The notes beneath the pieces are model-generated. The model had not been told where the DNA came from. It ran no database searches and worked only from the letters and a program-made list of their open reading frames with translations. A program made the position numbers and the translations under genes. DNA of 59,067 nucleotides, taken from Vulcanimicrobiota bacterium (GTDB taxonomy: Bacteria > Vulcanimicrobiota > Vulcanimicrobiia > Vulcanimicrobiales > Vulcanimicrobiaceae). Below are positions 8,644-16,973 of this stretch, in pieces; position 1 is the first letter of the stretch; every line of letters starts with the position of its first letter. The stretch lies in NCBI GenBank assembly GCA_027307235.1, contig DAHUXH010000015.1, positions 1 to 59,067 of the forward strand. The letters are read 5' to 3'.

Positions 8644-8733
8644 TTTCCGCCATGCCTTCGTTGCGGAGAGGCTCGTGTACCAGAGTACACGTCGCCTCTC
8701 CGCGCCTCGGCCTGACGAAAATCAGAGACTTCC
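8632..8733 (-). repeat. Intergenic palindromic repeat, copy R2
   Basis: The second copy of the R1 family, in opposite orientation. The outer stem is perfect: GGAAGTCTCTGATTT pairs with AAATCAGAGACTTCC. The core carries GTGTAC-CAGA-GTACAC at the tip and the GAGGCG/CAACGA internal loop. One mismatch relative to the other copies (ATGCC in place of AGGCC) disturbs the second stem. The left arm overlaps the end and stop codon of the E2 gene. The element lies between the convergent E2 and lipoprotein genes. Confidence 0.9.
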
Positions 8734-8744
8734 GCGTTGCGGCT

Positions 8745-9617
8745 TCATTTCGAGCTTGGTGCGCCGGAAGATAGTTGCTTAAAGAGTGTAACGCCGTTGA
8801 TGCAGACGGGGCTGTTTAGGATGAGGTGGCAGGCGACTGACGGGAACGGCGTCGCGACGTGCGCGTTTTCGGCGTCGAGCCACAGCAGCAGCGACCACGC
8901 GTTGTCCTGACGCTCGCGCTCGAACTGGGCGCGCTGGTCAACCGACTCGATGCCTTCCCGCTCGGCCAGCATCGTCGCGAACCGGTCTTCACCGCTCGTA
9001 CGCGGCGCGCTCGGCAGCGTCGAACAAAGCGACGCGACAGAACGTCCGTCGAGTTGCTTCATTGCGGCGACCGAGCCGCGCAATGCCGCGTGCAGGCGTC
9101 CGCCTTGCACGTACCAGATGCCGAACGGAGCCAGGGTGGTGCGGAAGTAGCGCGCGTCTTCGGTCGAGCGGGTGAGAAAGACGACCGGCGCCGAGAGTCC
9201 GCTCGCAACCTGCGGCAAGATGCTGCCGGCCCCTTGTTTCTCGGCGATGAGGATCTCGCTGCCCACGTGGACCGTATGCCGCTCCCAAGGCGCGATGCGA
9301 ATCACGCGGTCGACGCGGGCATGCGCGATGCCGGCGTTGCCGAGCGTTGCCGGTGCGGCGTCGATGGCCTCGACGTGCACTTGCGCGACCAGGCTCGACG
9401 CGAGATACACCGCGGTGAGGTCCATGTGCCGGTGAAACGGCGGCTCCGCATCGTCTTCTTGATTGAATGCGCTCGCCGGCGGCTCGACGGTGAGATCGGT
9501 GCCGAACAGCGTGCGGCATGGCAACGCGAGCGTCGCCGGCGCGGCCGGGGCATGTGACGAGCAACCGGCGGCACCCGCCGCCAATGCAACGCACACGATC
9601 AGTGCAAGAAACCGCAT
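8745..9617 (-). CDS. Predicted lipoprotein of unknown function
   Basis: A 290-residue protein with a lipoprotein signal peptide: hydrophobic residues 3-17 and a lipobox AAGC with the modified Cys at residue 19. The mature part has no family recognised by eye. It contains a predicted beta-rich middle (HVGSEILIAEKQGAG ... PVVFLTRS), like proteins that check whether an output string is complete, but this is not enough for an assignment. It is monocistronic. Its start is divergent from the epimerase gene across a 49-bp AT-rich gap (9618-9666, with a TTAATATTTT tract) that probably carries both promoters. Confidence 0.6.
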   Translation of the reverse strand: MRFLALIVCVALAAGAAGCSSHAPAAPATLALPCRTLFGTDLTVEPPASAFNQEDDAEPPFHRHMDLTAVYLASSLVAQVHVEAIDAAPATLGNAGIAHARVDRVIRIAPWERHTVHVGSEILIAEKQGAGSILPQVASGLSAPVVFLTRSTEDARYFRTTLAPFGIWYVQGGRLHAALRGSVAAMKQLDGRSVASLCSTLPSAPRTSGEDRFATMLAEREGIESVDQRAQFERERQDNAWSLLLWLDAENAHVATPFPSVACHLILNSPVCINGVTLFKQLSSGAPSSK

Positions 9618-9666
9618 AAGCTTAATCTCGTTACCCTTCTTCTCTTAATATTTTCCGCGTACGCTC

Positions 9667-10665
9667 GTGTGCGTGGAACTGAACCGCCTGCGCACCATCG
9701 GGGTGCTCGGCGCGACCGGCGCCATTGGCCGCGCACTCGGCGACGTCTTCGAACAGCACGACGCCGACTACCGCGTGGTGAGCCGAAGCCGCCCGCTGAC
9801 GGCGTGTTTTCCGCACGCCGACGCTGTCCCCGCCGATCTCCTCGATGCCGCGTGCGTCGAGCGGGCGGTCACCGGACTCGAAACGATTTTTTTCGCGCCG
9901 GGCATCGCTCGGACCGACTGCGAGAACCTCGTGCCGATGACGCGCAACGTGCTCGCGGCAGCCGCGCGCGCCGGGGTTCGCCGTCTGGTCGCCATCACCT
10001 CGATCGCCGCGTACGGGGTGACGGCCGCCGAGCGCGTCTCCGAACGCCACGCCCACGCGCCGTCCGGACGGGAAGGCGCCGTCCGCAACGAGCAAGAGCA
10101 GCTCATTCTGTCGGCGCACGACGCGCACGGGCTGCGGACGTTGGTCGTCCATCTCCCCGGTGTCTACGGCCCTCACGCCGACCGGGGTTTCGTCAACCAT
10201 TTCATGCGCGAAGCGCTGGCCGGCAAAGCGGCTCCCTACGTCGGAAGCACGGCGTTGCCGCATGAATATCTCTTCGTTCCCGACGCCGCGGAGACGCTCA
10301 TCCGGCTGACGATGGACGACGGCGCATTCGGACGTTGCTGGAACTTGGGCGGGGCCGGGACAATCACCGGCGACGAATTTTTCGCGCAGGTCGAGCTTGC
10401 GATCGGTCATAGCGTCCGCGTCCATCACGTCAACAAGTTGATGCTGCACACGCTCGGCCTCTTCATTGGATTCGCGCGCGAGTCGGCAGAGATGTTCGAG
10501 CTCGCGGAACAATCCGTCATTCTTGACGATTCGGCGCTGCACGCCCGCATCGCTAACGTGCACAAGACCAGCTACGCCGATGGCATCGCTCGCACGATCG
10601 CCTGGATGCGCGAGCATCCCATCGCCGCGCCGGACCGGCACGACAACACGCTGCGCGCGTCGTAG
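9667..10665 (+). CDS. NAD-dependent epimerase/dehydratase (extended SDR)
   Basis: A 332-residue extended short-chain dehydrogenase. The N-terminal nucleotide-binding motif GATGAIG (about residues 15-21) is clear. A serine/tyrosine region follows (VAITSIAAYGVTAAERV), but the usual YxxxK is not obvious: the Tyr of AAYG is not followed by Lys at +4. The rest matches NAD-binding epimerase relatives with a Rossmann fold (HLPGVYGPHADRGF). Substrate unknown. GTG at 9667 and GTG at 9673 are both possible starts. It opens the forward run that continues with queD. Confidence 0.7.
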   Translation: MCVELNRLRTIGVLGATGAIGRALGDVFEQHDADYRVVSRSRPLTACFPHADAVPADLLDAACVERAVTGLETIFFAPGIARTDCENLVPMTRNVLAAAARAGVRRLVAITSIAAYGVTAAERVSERHAHAPSGREGAVRNEQEQLILSAHDAHGLRTLVVHLPGVYGPHADRGFVNHFMREALAGKAAPYVGSTALPHEYLFVPDAAETLIRLTMDDGAFGRCWNLGGAGTITGDEFFAQVELAIGHSVRVHHVNKLMLHTLGLFIGFARESAEMFELAEQSVILDDSALHARIANVHKTSYADGIARTIAWMREHPIAAPDRHDNTLRAS

Positions 10666-10718
10666 GCGAGGCGCCGAGGGTTCCCGTGAGCGCGGCGGCG
10701 AACCCGAGGGGACGCGCC

Positions 10719-11087
10719 ATGCAGATTCGCAAGCACTTCCGCTTTGAGGCGGCGCACGTGCTCCCACACCATTCGGGCAAGTGCGCCCGCATGCACGGTC
10801 ATTCGTATCGGCTCGAAGTCGCGATTCGCGGTCCGCTGCAAAACCACGGCCCGGCGCGCGGCATGATCGAAGATTTCGATGCGCTGCGAGCGATCGTGCG
10901 CGCCGAGGTCATCGACCCGCTCGACCACACCACCCTCAACGATCTCATCGAGAACCCGACGTGCGAGCGGATCATCGCGTGGATGTGGGAGCGGCTGCAC
11001 CCCGCCCTTCCGTTGCTCGACGAACTCGTGCTGTGGGAAACGTCGACGTCGTGCGCGGTGCTGCGCCGCGACGATTTCATACCCTGA
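10719..11087 (+). CDS. queD: 6-carboxy-5,6,7,8-tetrahydropterin synthase
   Basis: A 122-residue QueD/PTPS-family enzyme that converts dihydroneopterin triphosphate to 6-carboxytetrahydropterin, the second step to preQ0 and queuosine. Zinc-ligand positions match the family: His13 (FEAAH), His26 and His28 (MHGHS), with the catalytic Cys22 (GKCARMHGH). The ATG at 10719 is chosen over an in-frame GTG at 10686 because it gives the normal N-terminus (MQIRKHFRFEAAH) and has GAGGGG just upstream. The gene ends in TGATG, overlapping the start of queE by one base. Confidence 0.9.
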   Translation: MQIRKHFRFEAAHVLPHHSGKCARMHGHSYRLEVAIRGPLQNHGPARGMIEDFDALRAIVRAEVIDPLDHTTLNDLIENPTCERIIAWMWERLHPALPLLDELVLWETSTSCAVLRRDDFIP

Positions 11088-11662
11088 TGCTGGCGCTGCG
11101 CGAAATCTTCTACAGCATCCAAGGCGAGGGAACGTGGACAGGAACTCCCGCCGTCTTCGTGCGACTTGCCGGCTGCAATCTCGCGTGTGATTTCTGCGAC
11201 ACCGATTACTCGATCAAGTTCTTCGCGTCGGTCACGGACGTCGTCGAGCGGGTACGTGCGCTCGGGGCGGATTGTCCGATGGTGATTCTCACCGGCGGTG
11301 AACCGCTCGCGCAATCCAAAACGATCGCGCTCGTCGATGCGCTCTGCGCCGACGGCCGCCGCGTCCACATCGAATCCAACGGAACGATCTTCACCGAGCT
11401 TCCGGAGGACGTATGGCTGTGCGTCTCGCCGAAAGAGCGCGTCGATCCGCGCATGGCGCGACGTGCGAATGAGGTCAAGCTGATCGTCGACCGGCGCGTT
11501 CCCGAAGAGCATCTCGCGCTCTTCGAAGACGCGCACACCGTCTTTCTTCAGCCGGAAGGCAACGCGCCCGCCAACGTCGCGATCGCGCTCGACTATGCGA
11601 TGGCGCATCCCCAACGATTCCGGCTCTCGCTGCAGACGCACAAGTTCATCGGGGTCCCGTAA
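11087..11662 (+). CDS. queE: 7-carboxy-7-deazaguanine synthase (radical SAM)
   Basis: A 191-residue radical SAM enzyme that contracts 6-carboxytetrahydropterin to 7-carboxy-7-deazaguanine. The family's CxxxCxxC cluster motif is visible (Cys30, Cys34, Cys37 in AGCNLACDFCDTDY), together with the typical N-terminal YSIQGEGTWTG and the GGEPL motif that binds SAM. The length is short, as usual for QueE. The start at 11087 overlaps the queD stop (TGATG). Together queD and queE cover two of the steps to preQ0; queC and queF are not in the window. Confidence 0.92.
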   Translation: MLALREIFYSIQGEGTWTGTPAVFVRLAGCNLACDFCDTDYSIKFFASVTDVVERVRALGADCPMVILTGGEPLAQSKTIALVDALCADGRRVHIESNGTIFTELPEDVWLCVSPKERVDPRMARRANEVKLIVDRRVPEEHLALFEDAHTVFLQPEGNAPANVAIALDYAMAHPQRFRLSLQTHKFIGVP

Positions 11663-12268
11663 ATGATTTTGCTCGCGTGCGCAACGTCGGCGGAACTCGC
11701 CTTTCTCGAAAAGCCGGAACACGTGACGATCCTCGTCACCGGCATCGGACCGGTCGAAGCCGCCGCCAACGTGTCGCGCGCGCTCGCGCTCGGCGACTAC
11801 GACGCCGTCGTCAGCGCGGGAATCTGCGGCGTCATGCGCGAGACCGGCAGCGTCGGCGAGAGCTTCGTGGTGAGCGACGAGATGATCGAACTCGATCTGG
11901 AAACCGGAATGCCGATCCCGTTGCCGCCGGGCATGCGCGTCGTCGAACGCGCCTCATCCGATCTGGCCATCGTCGATCGGCTGGTGGAGCGCGGTTTTCG
12001 TGCGGTGCGCGGCGCCACGGTCGCGCGCGTCACCGCGACCGATGCGACGGCACGGCGTTTGCTCGACCTGGGCGCGCACGTCGAAAGCATGGAGGGGTTC
12101 GGCGTCCTGCGCGCGGCCGAGATCGCCGGCGTGCGCGCCGTCGAAGTGCGCGGAGCGTCGAACTACATCGGCGACCGCACGCGCAGTGCATGGGACTTCG
12201 CGGCCGGCGTCGCCGCGCTCGAGCGCATCCTGCTCCCGCTGCTCGGCCTGGTCTTGGCGGGGGGATGA
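11663..12268 (+). CDS. mqnB: Futalosine hydrolase
   Basis: A 201-residue nucleosidase of the MTA/SAH-nucleosidase (PNP) fold. The family features are the N-terminal MILLACATSAEL, the glycine-rich VSAGICGV and the VESMEGFGVLRAAEIAGV segment, which carries the purine-nucleosidase Glu-Ser-Met-Glu signature. It cleaves futalosine to dehypoxanthinyl-futalosine in the futalosine route to menaquinone. The assignment over generic MTA nucleosidases rests on length and on the overlapping mqnD gene. It starts directly after the queE stop (TAAATG). Confidence 0.85.
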   Translation: MILLACATSAELAFLEKPEHVTILVTGIGPVEAAANVSRALALGDYDAVVSAGICGVMRETGSVGESFVVSDEMIELDLETGMPIPLPPGMRVVERASSDLAIVDRLVERGFRAVRGATVARVTATDATARRLLDLGAHVESMEGFGVLRAAEIAGVRAVEVRGASNYIGDRTRSAWDFAAGVAALERILLPLLGLVLAGG

Positions 12269-13113
12269 ACGTGAACGGCAATTCCTTCTCGCTGGCCTAC
12301 TCGCCGTGCCCGAATGACACGTACATCTTCGCGGCGCTGACCAACGGACTGCTCGATGACGCTCCGCGCGTGCGCGTCGTGCTCGACGACGTCGAACAAC
12401 TCAACGCTGCAGCCGCGCGCGGCGCATTCGAGATCACGAAGATCAGCTACGGCGCGATTCCATTCCTGATGGATCGCTACCGCATCTTGCGCGCCGGCGG
12501 CGCGCTCGGACGCGGCTGCGGGCCGCTGCTGGTCGCGCGGCCGGGTCACGGTGAACGCATCGAGGATTTCGCCGGAAAGCGCATCGCGATTCCCGGCGAG
12601 CGCACCACCGCGTTTTTGCTGTTGCAGCTCGCGCTCGGCGGAGCGCCGGCGGTGGTCGTCGAGCGTTTCGACCGCATCGTCGATGCGGTCGCACGCGGCG
12701 AGGCCGATGCGGGACTGATCATTCATGAATCGCGTTTCACCTATCGCGATGCCGGGCTCGTCTCCGTCGCCGATCTGGGCGCCTGGTGGGAGGATGCGAG
12801 CGGCGCGCCGATTCCGCTCGGCGCGATTCTCGTACGCGATGACGTCACCGAATCGGACGCTAGCGCGATCAACACCGCGATTCGCCGCAGCCTCGCGTTC
12901 GCGCGCACGGCGGAGGCCGCGATCATGCCGTACGTTCGCCGCCACGCATTCGAGATGAACGAGGAGGTTATGCGTCAACACATCGGTTTGTATGTCAACG
13001 ACTATTCGGACGATGTCGGTGAGAGCGGCATGGCGGCGGTGCGCGAACTGTTCGCGCGCGCGCATGCCGCGCGTCTGCTGCCCGCGGCCGTCAACGCGAG
13101 GTTCCTCGCATGA
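12265..13113 (+). CDS. mqnD: 1,4-dihydroxy-6-naphthoate synthase
   Basis: A 282-residue periplasmic-binding-protein-fold enzyme. The family signature SPCPNDTYIFAAL is at the N-terminus, followed by DVEQLNAAA and KISYGAIPFLMDRYRILRAGGALGRGCGPL, which are characteristic of MqnD. It converts cyclic dehypoxanthinyl-futalosine to 1,4-dihydroxy-6-naphthoate in menaquinone synthesis. ATG overlaps the mqnB stop (ATGA). mqnA, mqnC and mqnE are not in the window, so the pathway genes must be split across the chromosome. Confidence 0.9.
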   Translation: MNVNGNSFSLAYSPCPNDTYIFAALTNGLLDDAPRVRVVLDDVEQLNAAAARGAFEITKISYGAIPFLMDRYRILRAGGALGRGCGPLLVARPGHGERIEDFAGKRIAIPGERTTAFLLLQLALGGAPAVVVERFDRIVDAVARGEADAGLIIHESRFTYRDAGLVSVADLGAWWEDASGAPIPLGAILVRDDVTESDASAINTAIRRSLAFARTAEAAIMPYVRRHAFEMNEEVMRQHIGLYVNDYSDDVGESGMAAVRELFARAHAARLLPAAVNARFLA

Positions 13114-14354
13114 CGATCTCGCGCGCCACGTTTGTTCGCGCGGCAGGAGCCGCGCTCGCCGCATCGGCCGTCGCGCGCACCTCCCAACGAGCGCGCGCCG
13201 ATGCGCTCCCGCCTGCGGCCATCGACCTCGGCGACGACGTGTTTGTGCAGGAAGCATGGCGCGATCTGGGCGGGCGGCGCGTCGGCATCGTCGCCAATCA
13301 AGCGAGCGTGACGTCGCGTCTGGATTCGATCGTCGATGCGATCCGCGCCAACCCGTCGATTCGTCTGACCGCGATCTTCGCACCGGAACACGGCCTGCGC
13401 GGCGATCGCCCCGCCGGAAGTTACGTCGCCTCGTACATCGACCCGCGCAGTTCGCTGCCGGTGTACAGCTTGTACGGCGCGACGCGAAAACCGAATGCGG
13501 CCATGCTGGCCGGCGTTGACGTTCTGCTGGTCGATTTGCAAGACGTCGGCGATCGCGCATACACCTATGTCTCGACGATGGCATCGGTCATGCAGGCCGC
13601 GAAGGAACACGGAAAAGCCGTGTGGGTGCTCGATCGGCCCAATCCGATCGGCGGGGCGATCGTCGAAGGCCCGGTCCTCGATCCTCGCTTCTCGACGTTC
13701 ATCGGTCTCTATCCGATCGCGTTGCGCCACGGCATGACGATCGGTGAGCTGGCCCGTGCGTTCAACGATGCGTTCGGCATCGGGTGTTCGTTGCGCGTCA
13801 TCCCCATGCGGCGCTGGCGGCGCGAGATGCTGTGGGAAGACACGGGGCTTGTCTGGGTGCCGACCTCGCCGAACATTCCCGACGCTGCGACTACGCTGGT
13901 CTATCCGGCAACCGGCGTGATCGACAATGCCGGCATCAACAACGGCGTCGGCACCGCCAAACCGTTTTGGTATGCGGGCGGATACGGCGTCGACGGCTAC
14001 GCCTACGCGCGGCGCTTGAATGCGCTCGAACTGCCCGGCGTCTTCTTCCGTCCAGCGAACTGGTCGCCGTTCGCGGGTTTTTGGGCCGGTAAAGACCTCT
14101 CCGGGGTCGAGCTCGTGCTCACGCAGCCGCACCGCTTTCTGTCGGTTCGCACCGGCCTCGAACTGATCGCGGCCGCGCGCGCGGTGGCACCGTCGCTCGT
14201 GCGCTGGAAGGTTCCGCACATCGACCGCGACTGGGGCACGGACACGCTTCGCAACGGAATCGAGAACGGCGCGAGCGTCGCCGCCATCCTCGCCGGTTGG
14301 CAAGAGCGCTTGACGGCCTTTCGAACGCTGCGCGAGCGGTATCTGCTCTACTGA
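13110..14354 (+). CDS. NamZ-type exo-beta-N-acetylmuramidase (DUF1343)
   Basis: A 414-residue DUF1343 protein; characterised members (NamZ) cleave terminal N-acetylmuramic acid from peptidoglycan fragments. Residues 1-32 form an export signal with an Arg-containing start (SRATFVRAAGAALAASA), possibly twin-arginine-like although only one Arg pair-like site is present. Family motifs: VGIVANQASV, IFAPEHGLRGD, VDLQDVGDRAYTYVSTM and VLDRPNPIGG. The C-terminal part (NNGVGTAKPFWYAGG ... PANWSPFAGFWAG) is intact. It probably acts in the periplasm in peptidoglycan turnover. It overlaps mqnD by 4 bp (ATGA). Confidence 0.85.
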   Translation: MTISRATFVRAAGAALAASAVARTSQRARADALPPAAIDLGDDVFVQEAWRDLGGRRVGIVANQASVTSRLDSIVDAIRANPSIRLTAIFAPEHGLRGDRPAGSYVASYIDPRSSLPVYSLYGATRKPNAAMLAGVDVLLVDLQDVGDRAYTYVSTMASVMQAAKEHGKAVWVLDRPNPIGGAIVEGPVLDPRFSTFIGLYPIALRHGMTIGELARAFNDAFGIGCSLRVIPMRRWRREMLWEDTGLVWVPTSPNIPDAATTLVYPATGVIDNAGINNGVGTAKPFWYAGGYGVDGYAYARRLNALELPGVFFRPANWSPFAGFWAGKDLSGVELVLTQPHRFLSVRTGLELIAAARAVAPSLVRWKVPHIDRDWGTDTLRNGIENGASVAAILAGWQERLTAFRTLRERYLLY

Positions 14355-14371
14355 TCTCTAACCTCACGAGC

Positions 14372-15751
14372 GTGCTGCATCAACAGCTCGTCGAGGCGCT
14401 CGGCGCCGAGGCCGTCAAGACCGCGCCGGAAGATCTCTCGGTCTACGCTTTCGATGCGTATTCGAGCGGAACGCTGCCGAGCGCGGTGGTGCTGCCTGAA
14501 ACCACCCGCGACGTCGCGCGCATCGTGCGCATCGCGCGCGCCTGCGAAGAGCCGCTCATCGCGCGCGGAGCCGGAACGGGCTTGTGCGGCGGAGCGATTC
14601 CGGCTCGCGGCGGCGTCGTCGTGTCGTTCGCACGCATGCATCGCGTGCTCGATCTGGATCTCTCGCGCCGCCGCGCGCACGTCCAACCCGGCCTCGTCAA
14701 TCTCGATCTTTCCAAAGCGGTGTCGATGCACGGGCTGTTCTACGCGCCCGATCCCGCCTCGCAGAAAACGTCGACCATCGGCGGTAACATCGCCACCAAC
14801 GCCGGCGGCCCGCACTGCTTGTCCTACGGCACGACCGTGAATCACGTCTGCGCGCTGGAAGTCGTCGATGCGTCCGGCGAAGTCTTTCGTACCGACGTGG
14901 ACGACGCGGGCTACGATCTCACCGGCGTGCTGGTCGGAAGCGAAGGCACGCTCGGCATCGTGACGTCGGCCTGGGTGCGACTCACGCGCCTGCCGGAATC
15001 GGTGCGCGTTTGGCTCGCCGCTTTCGGCGACATCGACTCCGCCTCGGCAGCCGTCTCGGCGATCATCGCGGCGGGCATCGTTCCGACGGCCCTCGAGATG
15101 ATGGATCGCGTTATCGTCACCGCCGTGGAAGCGGCATTTTGCGCGGGCTATCCGACTGACGCGGGCGCGGTGCTGCTGATCGAACACGCCGGGTACGAGG
15201 ACGACATGAATACGCTCGAAGCCGCCGTCGCGCAGATCGCGCGCGAACACGGTGCGCTGTCATGGCGCGCGGCGCGCAGCGCGTCCGAACGCGACGCGCT
15301 CTGGGCCGGACGCAAAGGCGCGGCGGGCGCGACCGGACGCATCTCGCCCAACTACTACACGCAGGACGTCTGCGTTCCGCGCAGCGCGCTGCCCGCCGCG
15401 CTGCGCGCCGTCGGCGACGCCGCCGCACGGCATCATCTTACCGTCGGCAACGTTTTTCATGCCGGTGACGGCAATCTGCATCCGCTCCTCATGTACGATC
15501 GCCGCGATCCCAAGCAAGTCGCCGCCGTGATCGAGACCGGCAATGAGATACTGCAAACCGCCGTCGATCTCGGCGGAACGGTGAGCGGCGAACATGGCAT
15601 CGGTTACGAGAAACGCGAGGCGATGACGCGCGTCTACTCAACGGACGATCTTGCGACGATGGCACGTGTGCGGGAAGTGTTCGATCCGGCCCGCATGCTC
15701 AATCCCGAAAAGATTTTTCCGAGCGGCGTGCGCTGTCCGGAGTTGCGATGA
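14372..15751 (+). CDS. glcD: Glycolate oxidase subunit GlcD-like FAD-linked oxidase
   Basis: A 459-residue FAD-binding oxidoreductase (FAD_binding_4 plus FAD-oxidase C-terminal domain). The flavin-binding motif GAGTGLCGGAIP lies near residue 70, followed by GGNIATNAGGPHCLSYG; the C-terminal domain carries GNVFHAGDGNLHPLL, which includes the family's His. It oxidises a 2-hydroxy acid such as glycolate or D-lactate. The GTG start at 14372 is 17 nt after the NamZ stop and gives a normal N-terminus; a longer in-frame start at 14297 lies inside namZ and is unlikely. It overlaps glcE by 4 bp. No iron-sulfur GlcF is adjacent. Confidence 0.82.
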   Translation: MLHQQLVEALGAEAVKTAPEDLSVYAFDAYSSGTLPSAVVLPETTRDVARIVRIARACEEPLIARGAGTGLCGGAIPARGGVVVSFARMHRVLDLDLSRRRAHVQPGLVNLDLSKAVSMHGLFYAPDPASQKTSTIGGNIATNAGGPHCLSYGTTVNHVCALEVVDASGEVFRTDVDDAGYDLTGVLVGSEGTLGIVTSAWVRLTRLPESVRVWLAAFGDIDSASAAVSAIIAAGIVPTALEMMDRVIVTAVEAAFCAGYPTDAGAVLLIEHAGYEDDMNTLEAAVAQIAREHGALSWRAARSASERDALWAGRKGAAGATGRISPNYYTQDVCVPRSALPAALRAVGDAAARHHLTVGNVFHAGDGNLHPLLMYDRRDPKQVAAVIETGNEILQTAVDLGGTVSGEHGIGYEKREAMTRVYSTDDLATMARVREVFDPARMLNPEKIFPSGVRCPELR

Positions 15752-16965
15752 GCGGGCGGCAGCGCATCGTTCCCACGAGCGTGGAAGAACTCGCGTCGGT
15801 GCTGGCGACCCACCATCGCGATCGTCGTCCGCTCGCCGTCGAAGGCGGCAACACATTGCGCGGCATGCTGCCTCCCGACCACGAGAGCGACACGCTCGTC
15901 ACCACCGCGCTCGCAGGCGTTCTGGCATTCGCTCCCGACGATCTGGCGGTCGCGGCGCAGGCCGGCATATCGCTGCGCGCGCTCGGCGCGACGCTGGCGC
16001 AACGCGGGCAGTTCATTCCGTTCGATGCGCCGCAACGCGCCGACGCGACGCTCGGCGGCACGCTCGCCGCAGGCTGGAACGGTCCGCGTCGCCACCGCTA
16101 CGGACGGCCGCGCGACTTCGTGATGGGAACGACGATCGTGCTCGCCGACGGAACGGTCGCCGCCGCCGGCGGAATGGTTCCTAAGAACGTCAGCGGCTAT
16201 GACATGAGCAAACTCTACGTCGGATCATGCGGCACGCTCGGCGTACTCGTGCGCGCGAACCTGAAAACGCTGCCGCTCGCGCAACGCTCGCGCGCGTTTA
16301 TCGCGCCGCTGCCGGAGTACACGCGCGAACGCGCCATCGCGCGCCTGCGCGAGTCGCCGGTCGAGCCGGCCGCGGCGCTCTGGATCGAAGGCTTTCACAA
16401 AGAGATCGAAGGCACCGACGGACCTGAGGGCCGCTTGTTTTTGTTGATTGAAGGCAGCGACTCGTTCGTCGAACGCGCGTCACGCGATGTGCGCACCGAG
16501 ATGGGGAAAGCCGGCGTCCCGGAGACGTACGTTGTCGACGGCGCCGTCACCGAACGTTTCGAGCGCGTGATCGATGCTTTGGCCGCGACCATCGGCGAGC
16601 GATCGGTGACGTATCGCGTCAGCGGCGATCCGGCCGCCATCGGCACACGTGCGAGCCGCATGCTCGACGTCGCCGCGCGCTGCGAGATGCGCGGTGAAGC
16701 GATCGGCGACGTGATGAACGGCGACGTCTACGTGCGCTGCACCGACGCCGACACGCGCAGCTTTGCCGCCAAAGCGCCGATGCTTGACGATGCGATGCAC
16801 GACGACGAGCCGGCCGCGCGGATCGTCGCCTGCGATCATCCTGTGCGAGCCAAACTCAACGTCTGGGGGCAGCCGCCGGGGACGCTCGACCTGATGCGCC
16901 GCGTAAAAGCGCATTTTGATCCGGCCGGCATCCTCAATCCGCATCGCTACGTCGGAGCGATCTGA
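15748..16965 (+). CDS. glcE: Glycolate oxidase FAD-binding subunit GlcE-like
   Basis: A 405-residue protein with an N-terminal FAD_binding_4 domain (LAVEGGNTL; DATLGGTLAAGWNGPRRHRYG; PKNVSGYDMSKLYVGSCGTLG), matching GlcE rather than GlcD. GlcE is the second flavin-domain subunit of the glycolate oxidase complex and usually acts with GlcD and the iron-sulfur protein GlcF. The C-terminal segment (LMRRVKAHFDPAGILNPHRYV) is the usual family ending. It is translationally coupled to glcD through ATGA. The next gene is not glcF but a terpene-synthase homologue 8 bp later. Confidence 0.82.
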   Translation: MSGRQRIVPTSVEELASVLATHHRDRRPLAVEGGNTLRGMLPPDHESDTLVTTALAGVLAFAPDDLAVAAQAGISLRALGATLAQRGQFIPFDAPQRADATLGGTLAAGWNGPRRHRYGRPRDFVMGTTIVLADGTVAAAGGMVPKNVSGYDMSKLYVGSCGTLGVLVRANLKTLPLAQRSRAFIAPLPEYTRERAIARLRESPVEPAAALWIEGFHKEIEGTDGPEGRLFLLIEGSDSFVERASRDVRTEMGKAGVPETYVVDGAVTERFERVIDALAATIGERSVTYRVSGDPAAIGTRASRMLDVAARCEMRGEAIGDVMNGDVYVRCTDADTRSFAAKAPMLDDAMHDDEPAARIVACDHPVRAKLNVWGQPPGTLDLMRRVKAHFDPAGILNPHRYVGAI

Positions 16966-16973
16966 GCAAAACC

